This document shows, piece by piece, positions 23,636 through 32,027 of a stretch of DNA of 43,069 bases. The position numbers were made by a program, and so were the translations under genes. The DNA is taken from positions 1 through 43,069 of the forward strand of contig JABIPA010000061.1 of assembly GCA_018698675.1 (NCBI GenBank). The letters run 5' to 3'. A model generated the notes under the pieces. That model was given only the letters and a program-made list of their open reading frames with translations. It was not told the DNA's origin and ran no database searches. Positions within the stretch are counted from its first letter, which is position 1. Each line of letters opens with the position of its first letter. Source of the stretch: a bacterium. GTDB taxonomy: Bacteria; Margulisbacteria; Marinamargulisbacteria; JABIPA01.

Positions 23636-25801
23636 ATGAATAACCACCCACAAACTCACCCACCTAAAAATGATACATTTCAATACGATGATTCTATTGT
23701 TAAGAAATTTATAATAGCAACCATCGGATGGGGATTTGTCGCTCTATTAGTGGGCGTTGTACTAGCCACTCAACTTGCAAACTGGACCTTTAATTTTGAT
23801 TTATCATGGATAACGTTTGGCCGATTACGACCACTTCACACAAACGCTGCCATTTTTGCATTCGCTGGTAACGCGATTTTTGCTGGAATTTATCATTCGT
23901 CTCAACGTCTCCTTAAAACACGAATGTTTTCGGACGTTTTAAGCAAAATTCATTTTTGGGGATGGCAACTTATTATTGTTAGTGCAGCCATTACGCTTCC
24001 TCTTGGAATTACAGCAGGAAAAGAATATGCCGAGTTAGAATGGCCCATTGATATATTAATTGCTCTCATTTGGGTTATATTCGCAATTAATTATTTTCTT
24101 ACCCTTAAAGTACGCCGTGAACGACATATCTACGTTGCCATTTGGTTTTATATCGCGACAATTATTACGGTAGCAATTCTTCACATTGTAAATTCATTAG
24201 CAATTCCTGTCGGTTTATTTAAAAGTTATTCTCTCTTTTCAGGTGTTCAAGATGCTCTCGTTCAATGGTGGTATGGGCATAATGCCGTAGCCTTCTTTTT
24301 AACAACTCCATTTTTAGGGCTGATGTATTACTACATTCCAAAAATAATTAAACGCCCTGTTTATAGCTATAGACTCTCTATTATTCATTTTTGGGCTCTT
24401 GTATTTATTTATATCTGGGCTGGACCGCATCACCTTCTTTATTCTGTATTACCAGAATGGGCGCAAACAATGGGTGTCGTTTTTAGTGTCATGCTACTTG
24501 CTCCAAGTTGGGGTGGAATGATTAATGGATTACTTACCTTACGTGGTTCCTGGGATAGAGTTCGAAAAGAACCGATTCTAAAATTTTTAGTAGCCTCTTT
24601 AACTCTCTATGGAATGGCTACATTTGAAGGTCCATTACTCGCTTTTAAAAGCGTAAATGCTCTCGCTCATTTTACTGACTGGATTATTGGGCACGTACAT
24701 TCTGGTGTTTTAGGCTGGAATGGATTTATGATTTTTGCCCTTCTCTATTACTGTGTTCCAAAACTTTGGAAAACTAAACTTTATAGCGATAAATTAGCAA
24801 CTACTCACTTTTGGGTTGCAACTGTAGGAATTATTCTATACATCATGTCTATGTGGGCATCCGGCATCACCCAAGGTCTTATGTGGCTTGGCCTAGAAGA
24901 TGGACGACTTATTTATCCTGATTTTGTAGAAACGGTTACTAAAATAATTCCATTATATTATGTACGACTTGTAGGTGGTCTTTTATATCTTAGTGGTTAC
25001 TTATTAATGATCTATAACTTAGTGAAAACCATTGCATCTGCGCCTAAAAACCAAACATCTCCATCGTATTCAGCACCGGCTCTACAAAAAGTGGAACATG
25101 ATAATAATACTAGCGAATCTTCTCATCGATGGTTAGAACGAGAACCAGATATCCTAACAATATTAGTAATTGTGGCCGTTGCTGTTGGATCTATTATTGA
25201 AATAATTCCCTCTTTAACATCACATAAGTATGTTGCTCTAGAAACAAATAAAAAACCGTATTCCGCATTGGAACTTGCTGGTCGTGATATTTATATCCGT
25301 GAAGGATGTTACACCTGCCATTCTCAAATGGTCCGCCCTATTAAGGCAGAAGTATTAAGATATGGCGCAAAATCTGAATTAGACGACTCTATTTATGATC
25401 ATCCGTTTCAATGGGGTTCTCGACGAATTGGACCTGATCTCGCGCGTGTTGGAGGCAAATATCCTGACATCTGGCATTATCGCCATATGGACGATCCTAG
25501 ATCAATGGCACCTGGTTCAATCATGCCTAATTATCCTTGGTTATTAGAAAATAACTTGGACTACGGTCTTTTAGAGAAAAAGCTTCGGGTTATGCAAACA
25601 CTTGGTGTTCCTTATTCAGATGAAAATGCAGAAAATGCAATTGAAGATGCTAAGGCTCAAGCTCTTGAAATAGGAAAGAATCTTGACCCATCGATAGATG
25701 CGAAAAAAATTAGTAAAAAAGAAATCATTGCTCTTATCGCTTATTTACAATCATTAAAAGAACAGTTGCATCATGAACCACTTCATGGTGCAACTCATTA
25801 A
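23636..25801 (+). CDS. ccoNO: cbb3 oxidase subunits I and II fused (CcoN-CcoO)
   Basis: Catalytic subunit of the high-affinity cbb3 terminal oxidase joined to its membrane-anchored cytochrome c. Residues 1 to about 480 are CcoN, with about 12 membrane helices and the haem and CuB histidines (for example RPLHTNAAIF, WYGHNAVAF, GPHHLLY, and HFTDWIIGHVHSGVLGW). A linker of about 30 polar residues follows, then one membrane helix and a monohaem CcoO domain with CYTCH at 558-562 (Cys558, Cys561, His562) and an axial-Met region APGSIMPNYPWL. The fusion is continuous, with no frameshift. Such fusions are known in some phyla. Strong promoter and TAGGAAAAG ribosome-binding site. Confidence 0.95.
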   Translation: MNNHPQTHPPKNDTFQYDDSIVKKFIIATIGWGFVALLVGVVLATQLANWTFNFDLSWITFGRLRPLHTNAAIFAFAGNAIFAGIYHSSQRLLKTRMFSDVLSKIHFWGWQLIIVSAAITLPLGITAGKEYAELEWPIDILIALIWVIFAINYFLTLKVRRERHIYVAIWFYIATIITVAILHIVNSLAIPVGLFKSYSLFSGVQDALVQWWYGHNAVAFFLTTPFLGLMYYYIPKIIKRPVYSYRLSIIHFWALVFIYIWAGPHHLLYSVLPEWAQTMGVVFSVMLLAPSWGGMINGLLTLRGSWDRVRKEPILKFLVASLTLYGMATFEGPLLAFKSVNALAHFTDWIIGHVHSGVLGWNGFMIFALLYYCVPKLWKTKLYSDKLATTHFWVATVGIILYIMSMWASGITQGLMWLGLEDGRLIYPDFVETVTKIIPLYYVRLVGGLLYLSGYLLMIYNLVKTIASAPKNQTSPSYSAPALQKVEHDNNTSESSHRWLEREPDILTILVIVAVAVGSIIEIIPSLTSHKYVALETNKKPYSALELAGRDIYIREGCYTCHSQMVRPIKAEVLRYGAKSELDDSIYDHPFQWGSRRIGPDLARVGGKYPDIWHYRHMDDPRSMAPGSIMPNYPWLLENNLDYGLLEKKLRVMQTLGVPYSDENAENAIEDAKAQALEIGKNLDPSIDAKKISKKEIIALIAYLQSLKEQLHHEPLHGATH

Positions 25802-25812
25802 GGACATTAATA

Positions 25813-25980
25813 ATGAAAAATGAAATTTTAGCGTTTTTTCCTTATGTTGAACTCACTTGCTTTGGTTTACTCCTATTTGCAGGTTCATACACGGCTGTAA
25901 TTTGGTCTACTTACAAAAAATCAGCCCGAAAACGATTTCAATATATCGAAGCACTTCCCTTAGACGAAGATTTTGATTAA
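25813..25980 (+). CDS. ccoQ: cbb3 oxidase small subunit CcoQ
   Basis: A 55-residue protein with one membrane helix (FGLLLFAGSYTAVIWSTY) followed by a basic and then an acidic tail ending LPLDEDFD. This is the classic CcoQ/FixQ arrangement, proposed to stabilise CcoP in the complex. It starts 11 bases after ccoNO, with AAGGA upstream. Confidence 0.9.
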   Translation: MKNEILAFFPYVELTCFGLLLFAGSYTAVIWSTYKKSARKRFQYIEALPLDEDFD

Positions 25981-25995
25981 TAAGGATAAATAAAA

Positions 25996-26601
25996 ATGAA
26001 CGAAAAAAAAGATTCTACCCAAAACCATGAAGATAGTTCGTCTTCATCTTTAATTCTAGAAGATGAGAAAGATATTGTTTTAGACCACGATTACGATGGG
26101 ATTAAAGAACTCGATAACCCGTTACCAAAATGGTGGGTAAACATGTTTTACCTTACCGCTGTTTTTGCCGTTATCTATACCGGTTATTATCATTTTAGAA
26201 ATGGTAATTTAATCGAAGATAGATTCCAAAAATCTATGATTGTAGAAACGAAAGAAAACTCTGATTCATTGTCAGATATAGCGGCCGTCGGATTCAGCGA
26301 AGAAAACGCGTCCATCGACGAAGGGGCTTCTTTATATACATCTAGATGTGCCGCCTGCCATGGCCAAAAAGCTGAGGGTATTATTGGACCAAACCTAACA
26401 GATAACTATTGGTTAAACGGGGACGGTTCTAACGATTCAATTTACAATACAATCAAAGTAGGAATTCCAGAAAAAGGTATGATCGCATGGGAAGCATTGC
26501 TCAAACCATCTCAAATATCCTCGCTGGTTTTATATATTCAATCCATCAAAGGAACAGCTCCTGCAAATGGGAAACCTGCACAAGGAACATTGTTTGAGTA
26601 A
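25996..26601 (+). CDS. ccoP: cbb3 oxidase subunit III, short monohaem CcoP
   Basis: Membrane-anchored cytochrome c that feeds electrons to CcoNO. The N-terminal CcoP domain is unmistakable: YDGIKELDNPLPKWWV (residues 33-48) followed by a membrane helix. Only one haem site exists, Cys118-Cys121-His122, with Met in GMIAWEAL as the likely axial ligand. Proteobacterial CcoP has two haem domains and about 300 aa; this one has 201. The lack is not due to a frameshift, since the protein ends normally after one complete cytochrome fold. The acidic Ser-rich N-terminus precedes the conserved part. Confidence 0.93.
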   Translation: MNEKKDSTQNHEDSSSSSLILEDEKDIVLDHDYDGIKELDNPLPKWWVNMFYLTAVFAVIYTGYYHFRNGNLIEDRFQKSMIVETKENSDSLSDIAAVGFSEENASIDEGASLYTSRCAACHGQKAEGIIGPNLTDNYWLNGDGSNDSIYNTIKVGIPEKGMIAWEALLKPSQISSLVLYIQSIKGTAPANGKPAQGTLFE

Positions 26602-26606
26602 ATGAT

Positions 26607-28118
26607 ATGCCAAAAAAAAATGCATCTCAGATATTTGAACTTCCGGATGAACGACTAGCTACAACAACGGAAACTGGAGATCGTGCACGTATTTATACGG
26701 CACATGTCTCTGGTCGATTTCGAACCGCTAGAAACTATGTTTATGCACTCTTAATTATTATTTTCTTATCACTTCCCTGGATCAAAATAAGTGGGCATCA
26801 ATCCATTCTTTTTAGCATTCCTGAACGTAAATTCGCATTTTTTGGGTTCACATTTTGGGCTCATGAAGCACCTATACTTTGCGCCATACTTTTAAGCTTT
26901 CTCTTATTTATTGGGCTAATCACATGTCTGTATGGACGTATATGGTGTGGATGGGCATGCCCTCAAACCGTTTTTATTGACGGGATTTATCAACGAATCG
27001 AAAACTGGATTGAAGGAAAAGGACTAGCCAGAAAACGTTTTGATGCAAAACCTTTTACTCTAAATAAAATAATGAGAAAAACAGCCAAATGGCTACTCTT
27101 TATTTTGGTATCACTGATTATTTCCCACAGCTTTCTGGCTTATTTTGTAGGAGCAGAAGCAATGATTCAGATGATTCAAGGATCTCCCTTATCTAATTGG
27201 ACATCTTTTTTAACGATCTCTATATCTACCTTTATTTTGGCATTCAATTTTGGATGGTTTAAAGAACAGTTTTGTATTATCGCTTGTCCTTATGGGCGAT
27301 TTCAATCGGTAATCATGGACTCGGATAGCTTAGTCGTTGGGTATGACAAACAACGTGGAGAGCCTAGAAAAAAGGATAAAACAGACACAGACCACGGTGA
27401 CTGCATCAACTGTTATAGATGTGTTCAAGTATGTCCCACTGGAATTGATATTCGAAGAGGGACACAAATGGAATGCATTATGTGTACGGCATGCGTTGAT
27501 GCTTGTGATACCGTAATGACAAAAATAGGAAAACCGACAGGACTTGTCAGATATACATCAGAAAATGACTTAGATAAAATCATTCCATTAAAAAAACGTT
27601 CGTGGCTTGATTCAGCTAAAATGTGGTTGCGCCCACGTGTACTTATATACGGTTTTTTGTTCACATTAGTCTTTTCTATTTTTATTTATTTAGTTTCACA
27701 TCGCACCATGATTCCAGTTCACACGCTTCGACAATCAAATCCACCCTACACCGTCGATATAAATAATGTTGTTACCAATCAATTTTCTTTCACACTAAGG
27801 AATCAATATTTTCATGACGTGTCTATCAACCTGTCATTACCGAATACCACGAGCACCATTAACATGCCAAAAATAGTACAACAACATCCGCTTACCACTT
27901 TTATTGTTCCTGAAAATAACTGCATAGTTAAAGGAGGCTCCCACAAAACGATAACAGGATTTCTTCGATTTCCACCGGCCCAACTGAAACAAGGTAAAGC
28001 TGTAATTTTAGTGAATTTAGCATATTCACCAACAAACATTTCAGGCATTTCTTCTACTCAATCAAACTCAATCAAAAAAAGTGTAACGTCTTTTGAGGTA
28101 ACTCTAATTGGACCATAA
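26607..28118 (+). CDS. ccoG: CcoG, ferredoxin-like copper reductase of cbb3 assembly
   Basis: Membrane-bound iron-sulfur protein of the CcoG/FixG/RdxA family, which reduces Cu(II) to Cu(I) during cbb3 biogenesis. Seen: several membrane helices, RIWCGWACPQT and FCIIACPYGR in the membrane part, then two 4Fe-4S clusters, CINCYRCVQVCP and CIMCTACVDACD. A last membrane helix and a periplasmic immunoglobulin-like FixG C-terminal domain of about 120 residues follow. Length 503 aa is normal. It starts five bases after the ccoP stop. The FixH/CcoH protein that normally follows ccoG is missing. Confidence 0.95.
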   Translation: MPKKNASQIFELPDERLATTTETGDRARIYTAHVSGRFRTARNYVYALLIIIFLSLPWIKISGHQSILFSIPERKFAFFGFTFWAHEAPILCAILLSFLLFIGLITCLYGRIWCGWACPQTVFIDGIYQRIENWIEGKGLARKRFDAKPFTLNKIMRKTAKWLLFILVSLIISHSFLAYFVGAEAMIQMIQGSPLSNWTSFLTISISTFILAFNFGWFKEQFCIIACPYGRFQSVIMDSDSLVVGYDKQRGEPRKKDKTDTDHGDCINCYRCVQVCPTGIDIRRGTQMECIMCTACVDACDTVMTKIGKPTGLVRYTSENDLDKIIPLKKRSWLDSAKMWLRPRVLIYGFLFTLVFSIFIYLVSHRTMIPVHTLRQSNPPYTVDINNVVTNQFSFTLRNQYFHDVSINLSLPNTTSTINMPKIVQQHPLTTFIVPENNCIVKGGSHKTITGFLRFPPAQLKQGKAVILVNLAYSPTNISGISSTQSNSIKKSVTSFEVTLIGP

Positions 28119-28818
28119 CCTTTTCCATCTTATAACGCCAACTCAATCAGCTTTTTCTATAGCAGTCACCGTACTAGTCGCTAGCTTTCTTGGCAGCCTT
28201 CATTGTCTTGGAATGTGCGGGGGGCTCGTTCTTGCTGCCACGTCCGGTAAAAACCAGTGGGTATCCTTAACGATTTATCATATCGGACGATTATTTGGGT
28301 ATTTATTACTCGCATTTTTAATGGGCTATTTAGGACAACAACTGCTCTCGTCTCACATTAATCGCCTGTCACTATATGCCTCTCTTTCAATTAGTTTCCT
28401 CTTTATATTTTTAGGACTTCAGTTACTATTAAGGCAAAATAAAAATACATCTTTTCACTTCTTATCAAAACTTAGTCACCGCTTATTAACTCCCCTTTAT
28501 AAGTTAAAACTTCCTATTTTTGGTGTTAGAGAAGCAATCATAGGATTTGGATCCATTTTACTCCCCTGTGGCTGGCTTTACACAATTTTAATTGCCACTA
28601 TTCCTTTAAAAAGTCCGGTATCTAGTATGGGAATATTATTTGTATTTTGGGTTGGTACACTTCCCGCGTTATATAGCGCGCCTTCTTTAATTAATAAACT
28701 TTTGCTACCAATATCGAAACGGATACCGAACCTTAGTGGACTTCTTTTGTTAGGAGCCGGACTTTTTACTTTGTACCTTAGACATGGGATAATTTTTGGA
28801 CTAGATAGCTGTCATTGA
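28108..28818 (+). CDS. DsbD_2 / UreH-like membrane protein of the cbb3 cluster
   Basis: Inner-membrane protein of about six helices belonging to the family often labelled 'sulfite exporter TauE/SafE' or DsbD_2 (pfam13386), common next to ccoI and ccoG. The signature FLGSLHCLGMCGGLVLA at the first helix carries the conserved H..GMCGG. A second motif, SILLPCGWLYTIL, supplies the partner cysteine. By analogy with CcdA/DsbD it may carry electrons or copper for oxidase maturation; this is inference. The likely start is a TTG overlapping the end of ccoG by 11 bases, because the next in-frame ATG would remove the first motif. Confidence 0.85.
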   Translation: MDHNLFHLITPTQSAFSIAVTVLVASFLGSLHCLGMCGGLVLAATSGKNQWVSLTIYHIGRLFGYLLLAFLMGYLGQQLLSSHINRLSLYASLSISFLFIFLGLQLLLRQNKNTSFHFLSKLSHRLLTPLYKLKLPIFGVREAIIGFGSILLPCGWLYTILIATIPLKSPVSSMGILFVFWVGTLPALYSAPSLINKLLLPISKRIPNLSGLLLLGAGLFTLYLRHGIIFGLDSCH

Positions 28819-28861
28819 TTCAACTTAGGGGAGTTAGATGCAATTTGACAAATTTTTTCTG

Positions 28862-28902
28862 GAACAAGGGAAAATCTTGTTAGATTCCCCCTTGTTCTTT
28901 TT
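28862..28902 (+). terminator. Rho-independent terminator of the cbb3 operon
   Basis: GAACAAGGG (28862-28870) pairs with CCCTTGTTC (28889-28897), followed by five T. On the minus strand there is no T-run, so it serves the plus strand only. Confidence 0.9.
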
Positions 28903-28923
28903 ATCATTACTTAATATTCGTCG

Positions 28924-29787
28924 TTACTTCACTATTTTCACAGGCAACTTCAAATAAGGAACACCATTATCTTCCTCTTCTGGTAAATGCCCAGCATCAA
29001 TATTTACCTGAAGGCTTTGTAACAATAGCTTTGGCGCAGTTAAAGTTTTATCTCGCCCATCTCTACTTTTAACAAACGCTTCTTTCGTCGTTTGAGCATT
29101 TAATTGTGGATTTAATTCTTTCTGTTTACCAATGGTAGATTCATAGGCGACATCTCTTCCTCCAGGTAAATAATCATGCCCAACAAACACTTTTACATTA
29201 TCATCTAAGGTATAAAGTCGATTTTTTACAGAATCAAACATTTGTGCAGAGCTTCCTCCTGGAAAGTCACAACGACCCGTTCCATAATCATGCATGAACA
29301 AAACATCCCCGGTAAATACAGCTTCGTCATTTATCAAGAAAGAAACACATGCCGGCGTATGCCCAGGAGTAGATAATGTTTTTATATTGAGAGCCCCAGC
29401 CTTTAAAACAAAATTGTCTTCTAATAATTTATCAAACTGTACGCCATTTTCATTAAATTCTTTAAAATTAAAGACATGCTTAAACGTCGTCTGAACCTTC
29501 GTAATTTCATCGCCGATAGCAACTTTAGCATCAGGGAAAACGGCTTTAATAAACTGAGACCCCGATAAATGATCTGCGTGAGCATGTGTCTCTAAAATAT
29601 AATGTAACCGAAGGCTATTCTTATTTATGAATGCTTCTAATAAATCTAATGACGTCGTAGACACCTTGGAAATAGCCGGATCATAATCCAAAACAGGATC
29701 AATTATGACAGCATCTTTTGTTTCCTCATCATAAACGATATAAGTCAGCGTAAACGTATTTTTGTCGAAAAATGATTCTATTTTCAT
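28924..29787 (-). CDS. Persulfide dioxygenase-like metallo-beta-lactamase (Blh/ETHE1 group)
   Basis: Non-haem iron enzyme that oxidises glutathione persulfide to sulfite, the central step of sulfide detoxification. The MBL motif HAHADH gives His68, His70, Asp72 and His73; His143 is in TPGHTPACVSF, Asp161 in FTGDVLF and His204 in FVGHDYLPGGRD. His68, His143 and Asp161 are the expected iron ligands. The first lines (ESFFDKNTFTLTYIVYD) and the end (PEEEDNGVPYLKLPV) match the BigR-regulated Blh type. The start is ATG 29787 with GGAGAAAG upstream; the longer frame to 29874 is unlikely because it overlaps tauE. Last gene of the operon. Confidence 0.93.
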   Translation of the reverse strand: MKIESFFDKNTFTLTYIVYDEETKDAVIIDPVLDYDPAISKVSTTSLDLLEAFINKNSLRLHYILETHAHADHLSGSQFIKAVFPDAKVAIGDEITKVQTTFKHVFNFKEFNENGVQFDKLLEDNFVLKAGALNIKTLSTPGHTPACVSFLINDEAVFTGDVLFMHDYGTGRCDFPGGSSAQMFDSVKNRLYTLDDNVKVFVGHDYLPGGRDVAYESTIGKQKELNPQLNAQTTKEAFVKSRDGRDKTLTAPKLLLQSLQVNIDAGHLPEEEDNGVPYLKLPVKIVK

Positions 29788-29801
29788 TGTCTTTCTCCTC
29801 T

Positions 29802-30599
29802 TTAATAAACTTCTTTTAAAATTATAAATACACCCATTACCATAACTAGATAAGCAAATCCTTTTCTTAGCCATTCAACAGGGACTTTTTTACTGATAAA
29901 TGCGCCTAAAACGACACCAAAACTCGTGCACGATATAAATGACATTAGAAATATCCAATCAAATGTAACGCCACTTGAAATATCTCCTAAAAACCCAACA
30001 AACGATTTCAATGATATGATGACCAAAGACGTTGCAATCGCTTTTCTTAATGGCAAATTGGCAAAAAACATCAAAGCGGGAACTATCATAAACCCTCCCC
30101 CGGCTCCAACAAATCCTGTCACGACACCAACTAAAAGCCCTTCGACACCAACAATTATTGGAAATGCCCATTTCGGAAAACGGCTCGGAACGTCACTGTT
30201 TACGCTGGATTTCTTTTTCAGCATAAACCCAGAAATAATTAAAACCAATACCGCAAATACAACTAAAATAAATTGGTCCTTGGTAAAAGAAATGAACCCG
30301 ATACTCATCTCGGCTGGCAAGGCTGGAAGCAACCATTTTCTGGAAGAAAAAACCCCAACCATAGAGGGCACTGCGAATACGGCCGCTATTTTAAAATCAA
30401 CCAACTTTTGACGTATATAAGGAATTGCACCAAATAAACTTGTTCCAGCCACAACGACCAACGAATACCCTGTTGCCGTGATAGCAGGCATTTTAAACAA
30501 GTAAACTAAAATAGGCACTGTAAGAAGAGACCCGCCTCCTCCCAATAAACCTAAAACCATGCCCATCAAAATGGCAAACCCGTACCCTAAAACCTCCAT
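29802..30599 (-). CDS. TauE/SafE-family sulfite exporter
   Basis: Inner-membrane permease of about eight helices, with two repeated halves: GMVLGLLGGGGSLLTVPILVY near the N-terminus and GVVTGFVGAGGGFMIVPALMF in the middle. These glycine-rich motifs define the family. In this operon its probable task is to expel sulfite or a related sulfur anion made by the persulfide dioxygenase. The start codon overlaps the rhodanese stop (TAATG), so the two are translationally coupled. Confidence 0.9.
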   Translation of the reverse strand: MEVLGYGFAILMGMVLGLLGGGGSLLTVPILVYLFKMPAITATGYSLVVVAGTSLFGAIPYIRQKLVDFKIAAVFAVPSMVGVFSSRKWLLPALPAEMSIGFISFTKDQFILVVFAVLVLIISGFMLKKKSSVNSDVPSRFPKWAFPIIVGVEGLLVGVVTGFVGAGGGFMIVPALMFFANLPLRKAIATSLVIISLKSFVGFLGDISSGVTFDWIFLMSFISCTSFGVVLGAFISKKVPVEWLRKGFAYLVMVMGVFIILKEVY

Positions 30600-31111
30600 T
30601 ACTTATTCCAAGGCATCATTGCCAACATCTTAGCCATATAACAATTTCCACTTACTCCAGCAAATAAAAGACCCGAACCTACTCCTGCCGATAACCACCC
30701 ATACCCTGGATGAACAAAATGAGCTCCCAATTGCCCAACAATCACTAGACTTCCGGCAATTGCCATTACTTGTTGAATGATAGGCATCACCCATTTCTTT
30801 GTTCGAATTACAGGTAATTTAGCTCTATTCCATGCTTGCATCCCACCTTTTACATTTATCAATTGGTTTACCCCAAGACCCTCCAAGTCCTTAATAGCCA
30901 TTTGACTCCTATTTCCACTATTACATATCACGTATACATTTTTCTTCAGCTTTAAGACATCCACTTCCGACTCTATTGTCTCCATAGGACTATTGCTAAC
31001 TCCATCTATATGAACACCTTTAAACTCAGCAGGGGTTCTAACATCAATTACATTCAACTCGTCGCCTATTTTAATTAATTCTGACAATTCATTTACAGTT
31101 ACTTCTCTCAT
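30599..31111 (-). CDS. Membrane-anchored rhodanese (YgaP-like)
   Basis: Sulfurtransferase that takes the outer sulfur of a persulfide onto an active-site cysteine. Residues 1-100 are a rhodanese domain with Cys63 in the loop CNSGNRS and the typical IDVRTPAEF and VKGGMQAW segments. The rest is a DUF2892-type membrane part with two helices, as in Escherichia coli YgaP. It is the first gene of the sulfur operon, with GGAGG 9 bases before the ATG, and it faces the regulator gene across 217 bases that hold the operator. Confidence 0.93.
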   Translation of the reverse strand: MREVTVNELSELIKIGDELNVIDVRTPAEFKGVHIDGVSNSPMETIESEVDVLKLKKNVYVICNSGNRSQMAIKDLEGLGVNQLINVKGGMQAWNRAKLPVIRTKKWVMPIIQQVMAIAGSLVIVGQLGAHFVHPGYGWLSAGVGSGLLFAGVSGNCYMAKMLAMMPWNK

Positions 31112-31178
31112 TATTTATTCCTCCAATTTTAAATATGATACATTTTTAATAAAAACAAACACGCCTTGCTTTAACTAC

Positions 31179-31196
31179 TATACCCCCTATGGTATA
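31179..31196. promoter_or_regulatory. CsoR/CstR-type operator
   Basis: TATACC-CCCTAT-GGTATA: two six-base arms in perfect dyad around a C-rich centre, the form of known CsoR and CstR operators. It lies between the divergent rhodanese operon (68 bases upstream of its ATG) and the regulator gene, so one site could control both. Confidence 0.8.
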
Positions 31197-31328
31197 TATA
31201 GTAAACATGTTAAAATATATTCTTAATATAAGATTATATAATTTACCAATCATTTGGGTATACTAATATTTATTAAAAAAATCACTCAAATAAAGATAGT
31301 CTTAAAAAATTATTAACAGGAGGACCTT

Positions 31329-31586
31329 TTGAAAAACAAACAACTTGTACATCGACTTAATCGAGCTATAGGCCAAATTGAAGGCATAAAGAAAAAAATT
31401 GAAAACGAAGATGATATGGATTGCCTAGTTGTTCTTCAACAACTCAAAGCAAGTATAAATGCTCTTAAAAAATTTGGAGAAGCATATATGGATGACCATT
31501 TAGATGTCTGCATTCAAAAAGGCACATCTATGGAAGAAGCTAAGAAAAACTTAAAAACAGTAATATCAGGTGCATTTTCCCTGTGA
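31329..31586 (+). CDS. CsoR-family repressor (CsoR or CstR-like)
   Basis: All-helical DNA-binding repressor of 85 aa. Family features are HRLNRAIGQIEGIKK at the N-terminus and Cys32, His57 and Cys61. The spacing (25 and 4 residues) is exactly that of the Cu(I) triad of CsoR. The sulfide-responsive CstR of Staphylococcus keeps both cysteines but lacks the His. Yet its neighbours are a rhodanese, a TauE exporter and a persulfide dioxygenase, the gene set CstR controls. I therefore favour persulfide sensing, with copper sensing open. The start is a TTG with AGGAGGA seven bases upstream; no ATG is available. Confidence 0.88.
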   Translation: MKNKQLVHRLNRAIGQIEGIKKKIENEDDMDCLVVLQQLKASINALKKFGEAYMDDHLDVCIQKGTSMEEAKKNLKTVISGAFSL

Positions 31587-31606
31587 TTTTATAATTATTC
31601 TGATAA

Positions 31607-31612
31607 TATAAT
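31607..31612 (+). promoter_or_regulatory. Consensus -10 TATAAT, leaderless
   Basis: TATAAT ends six bases before the ATG at 31619 of the next gene, which has no Shine-Dalgarno. Confidence 0.6.
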
Positions 31613-31618
31613 CGTAGA

Positions 31619-31846
31619 ATGACGATTCATACTTCAACCTATAAAGGAAAACGCGTTTACGTCTTATTAAAAGATGGCACTCGTATTGTCGATAAATTCA
31701 AAGACAAAAAAAGTGGCTACGTCGTACTTGAAGAACATGGGAAAATTCAAAAATCAAAAATTAAAACGATGACGATTTATCGTAATACGCCTAGTACGTC
31801 ACCTGTCATTCCTGCAAAACTTGAAAAAGATGTCCCTAAAAAATAG
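31619..31846 (+). CDS. Small basic protein with an Sm-like/SH3-like pattern
   Basis: 75 residues, strongly basic. The first 52 alternate as five short strands (KRVYVLLKDGTRIVDKFKDK, GYVVLEEHGKIQ, IKTMTIYR), reminiscent of the Lsm/Hfq strand order with its LKDG turn; a Pro/Ser/Lys tail follows. I cannot assign a family, and the similarity is only in pattern. If real, RNA binding would be a reasonable guess. The gene lies 32 bases after csoR but has its own perfect -10 and a leaderless start. Confidence 0.65.
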   Translation: MTIHTSTYKGKRVYVLLKDGTRIVDKFKDKKSGYVVLEEHGKIQKSKIKTMTIYRNTPSTSPVIPAKLEKDVPKK

Positions 31847-32027
31847 TATTACAAATGCAATACTATCGTCGACAATATCCAATCCGGTCAAAAATGCATT
31901 TTAATTTGTGTCATATCGTTAAAAAGGTTCTATGCTAAAACATAAAAGCAAGCCCAAGTGCGTTTAAAACAGCCAAAACTTGGGTATACTCATAGAGTAT
32001 CAAACTAGTTTTAAAAGAAGGGGACCT

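Noticed and set aside
29926-30411. 161-codon plus-strand frame opposite tauE
   Set aside because: It is the complement of the strongly conserved TauE/SafE gene; composition is Asn/Thr/Pro-rich as expected for a shadow.
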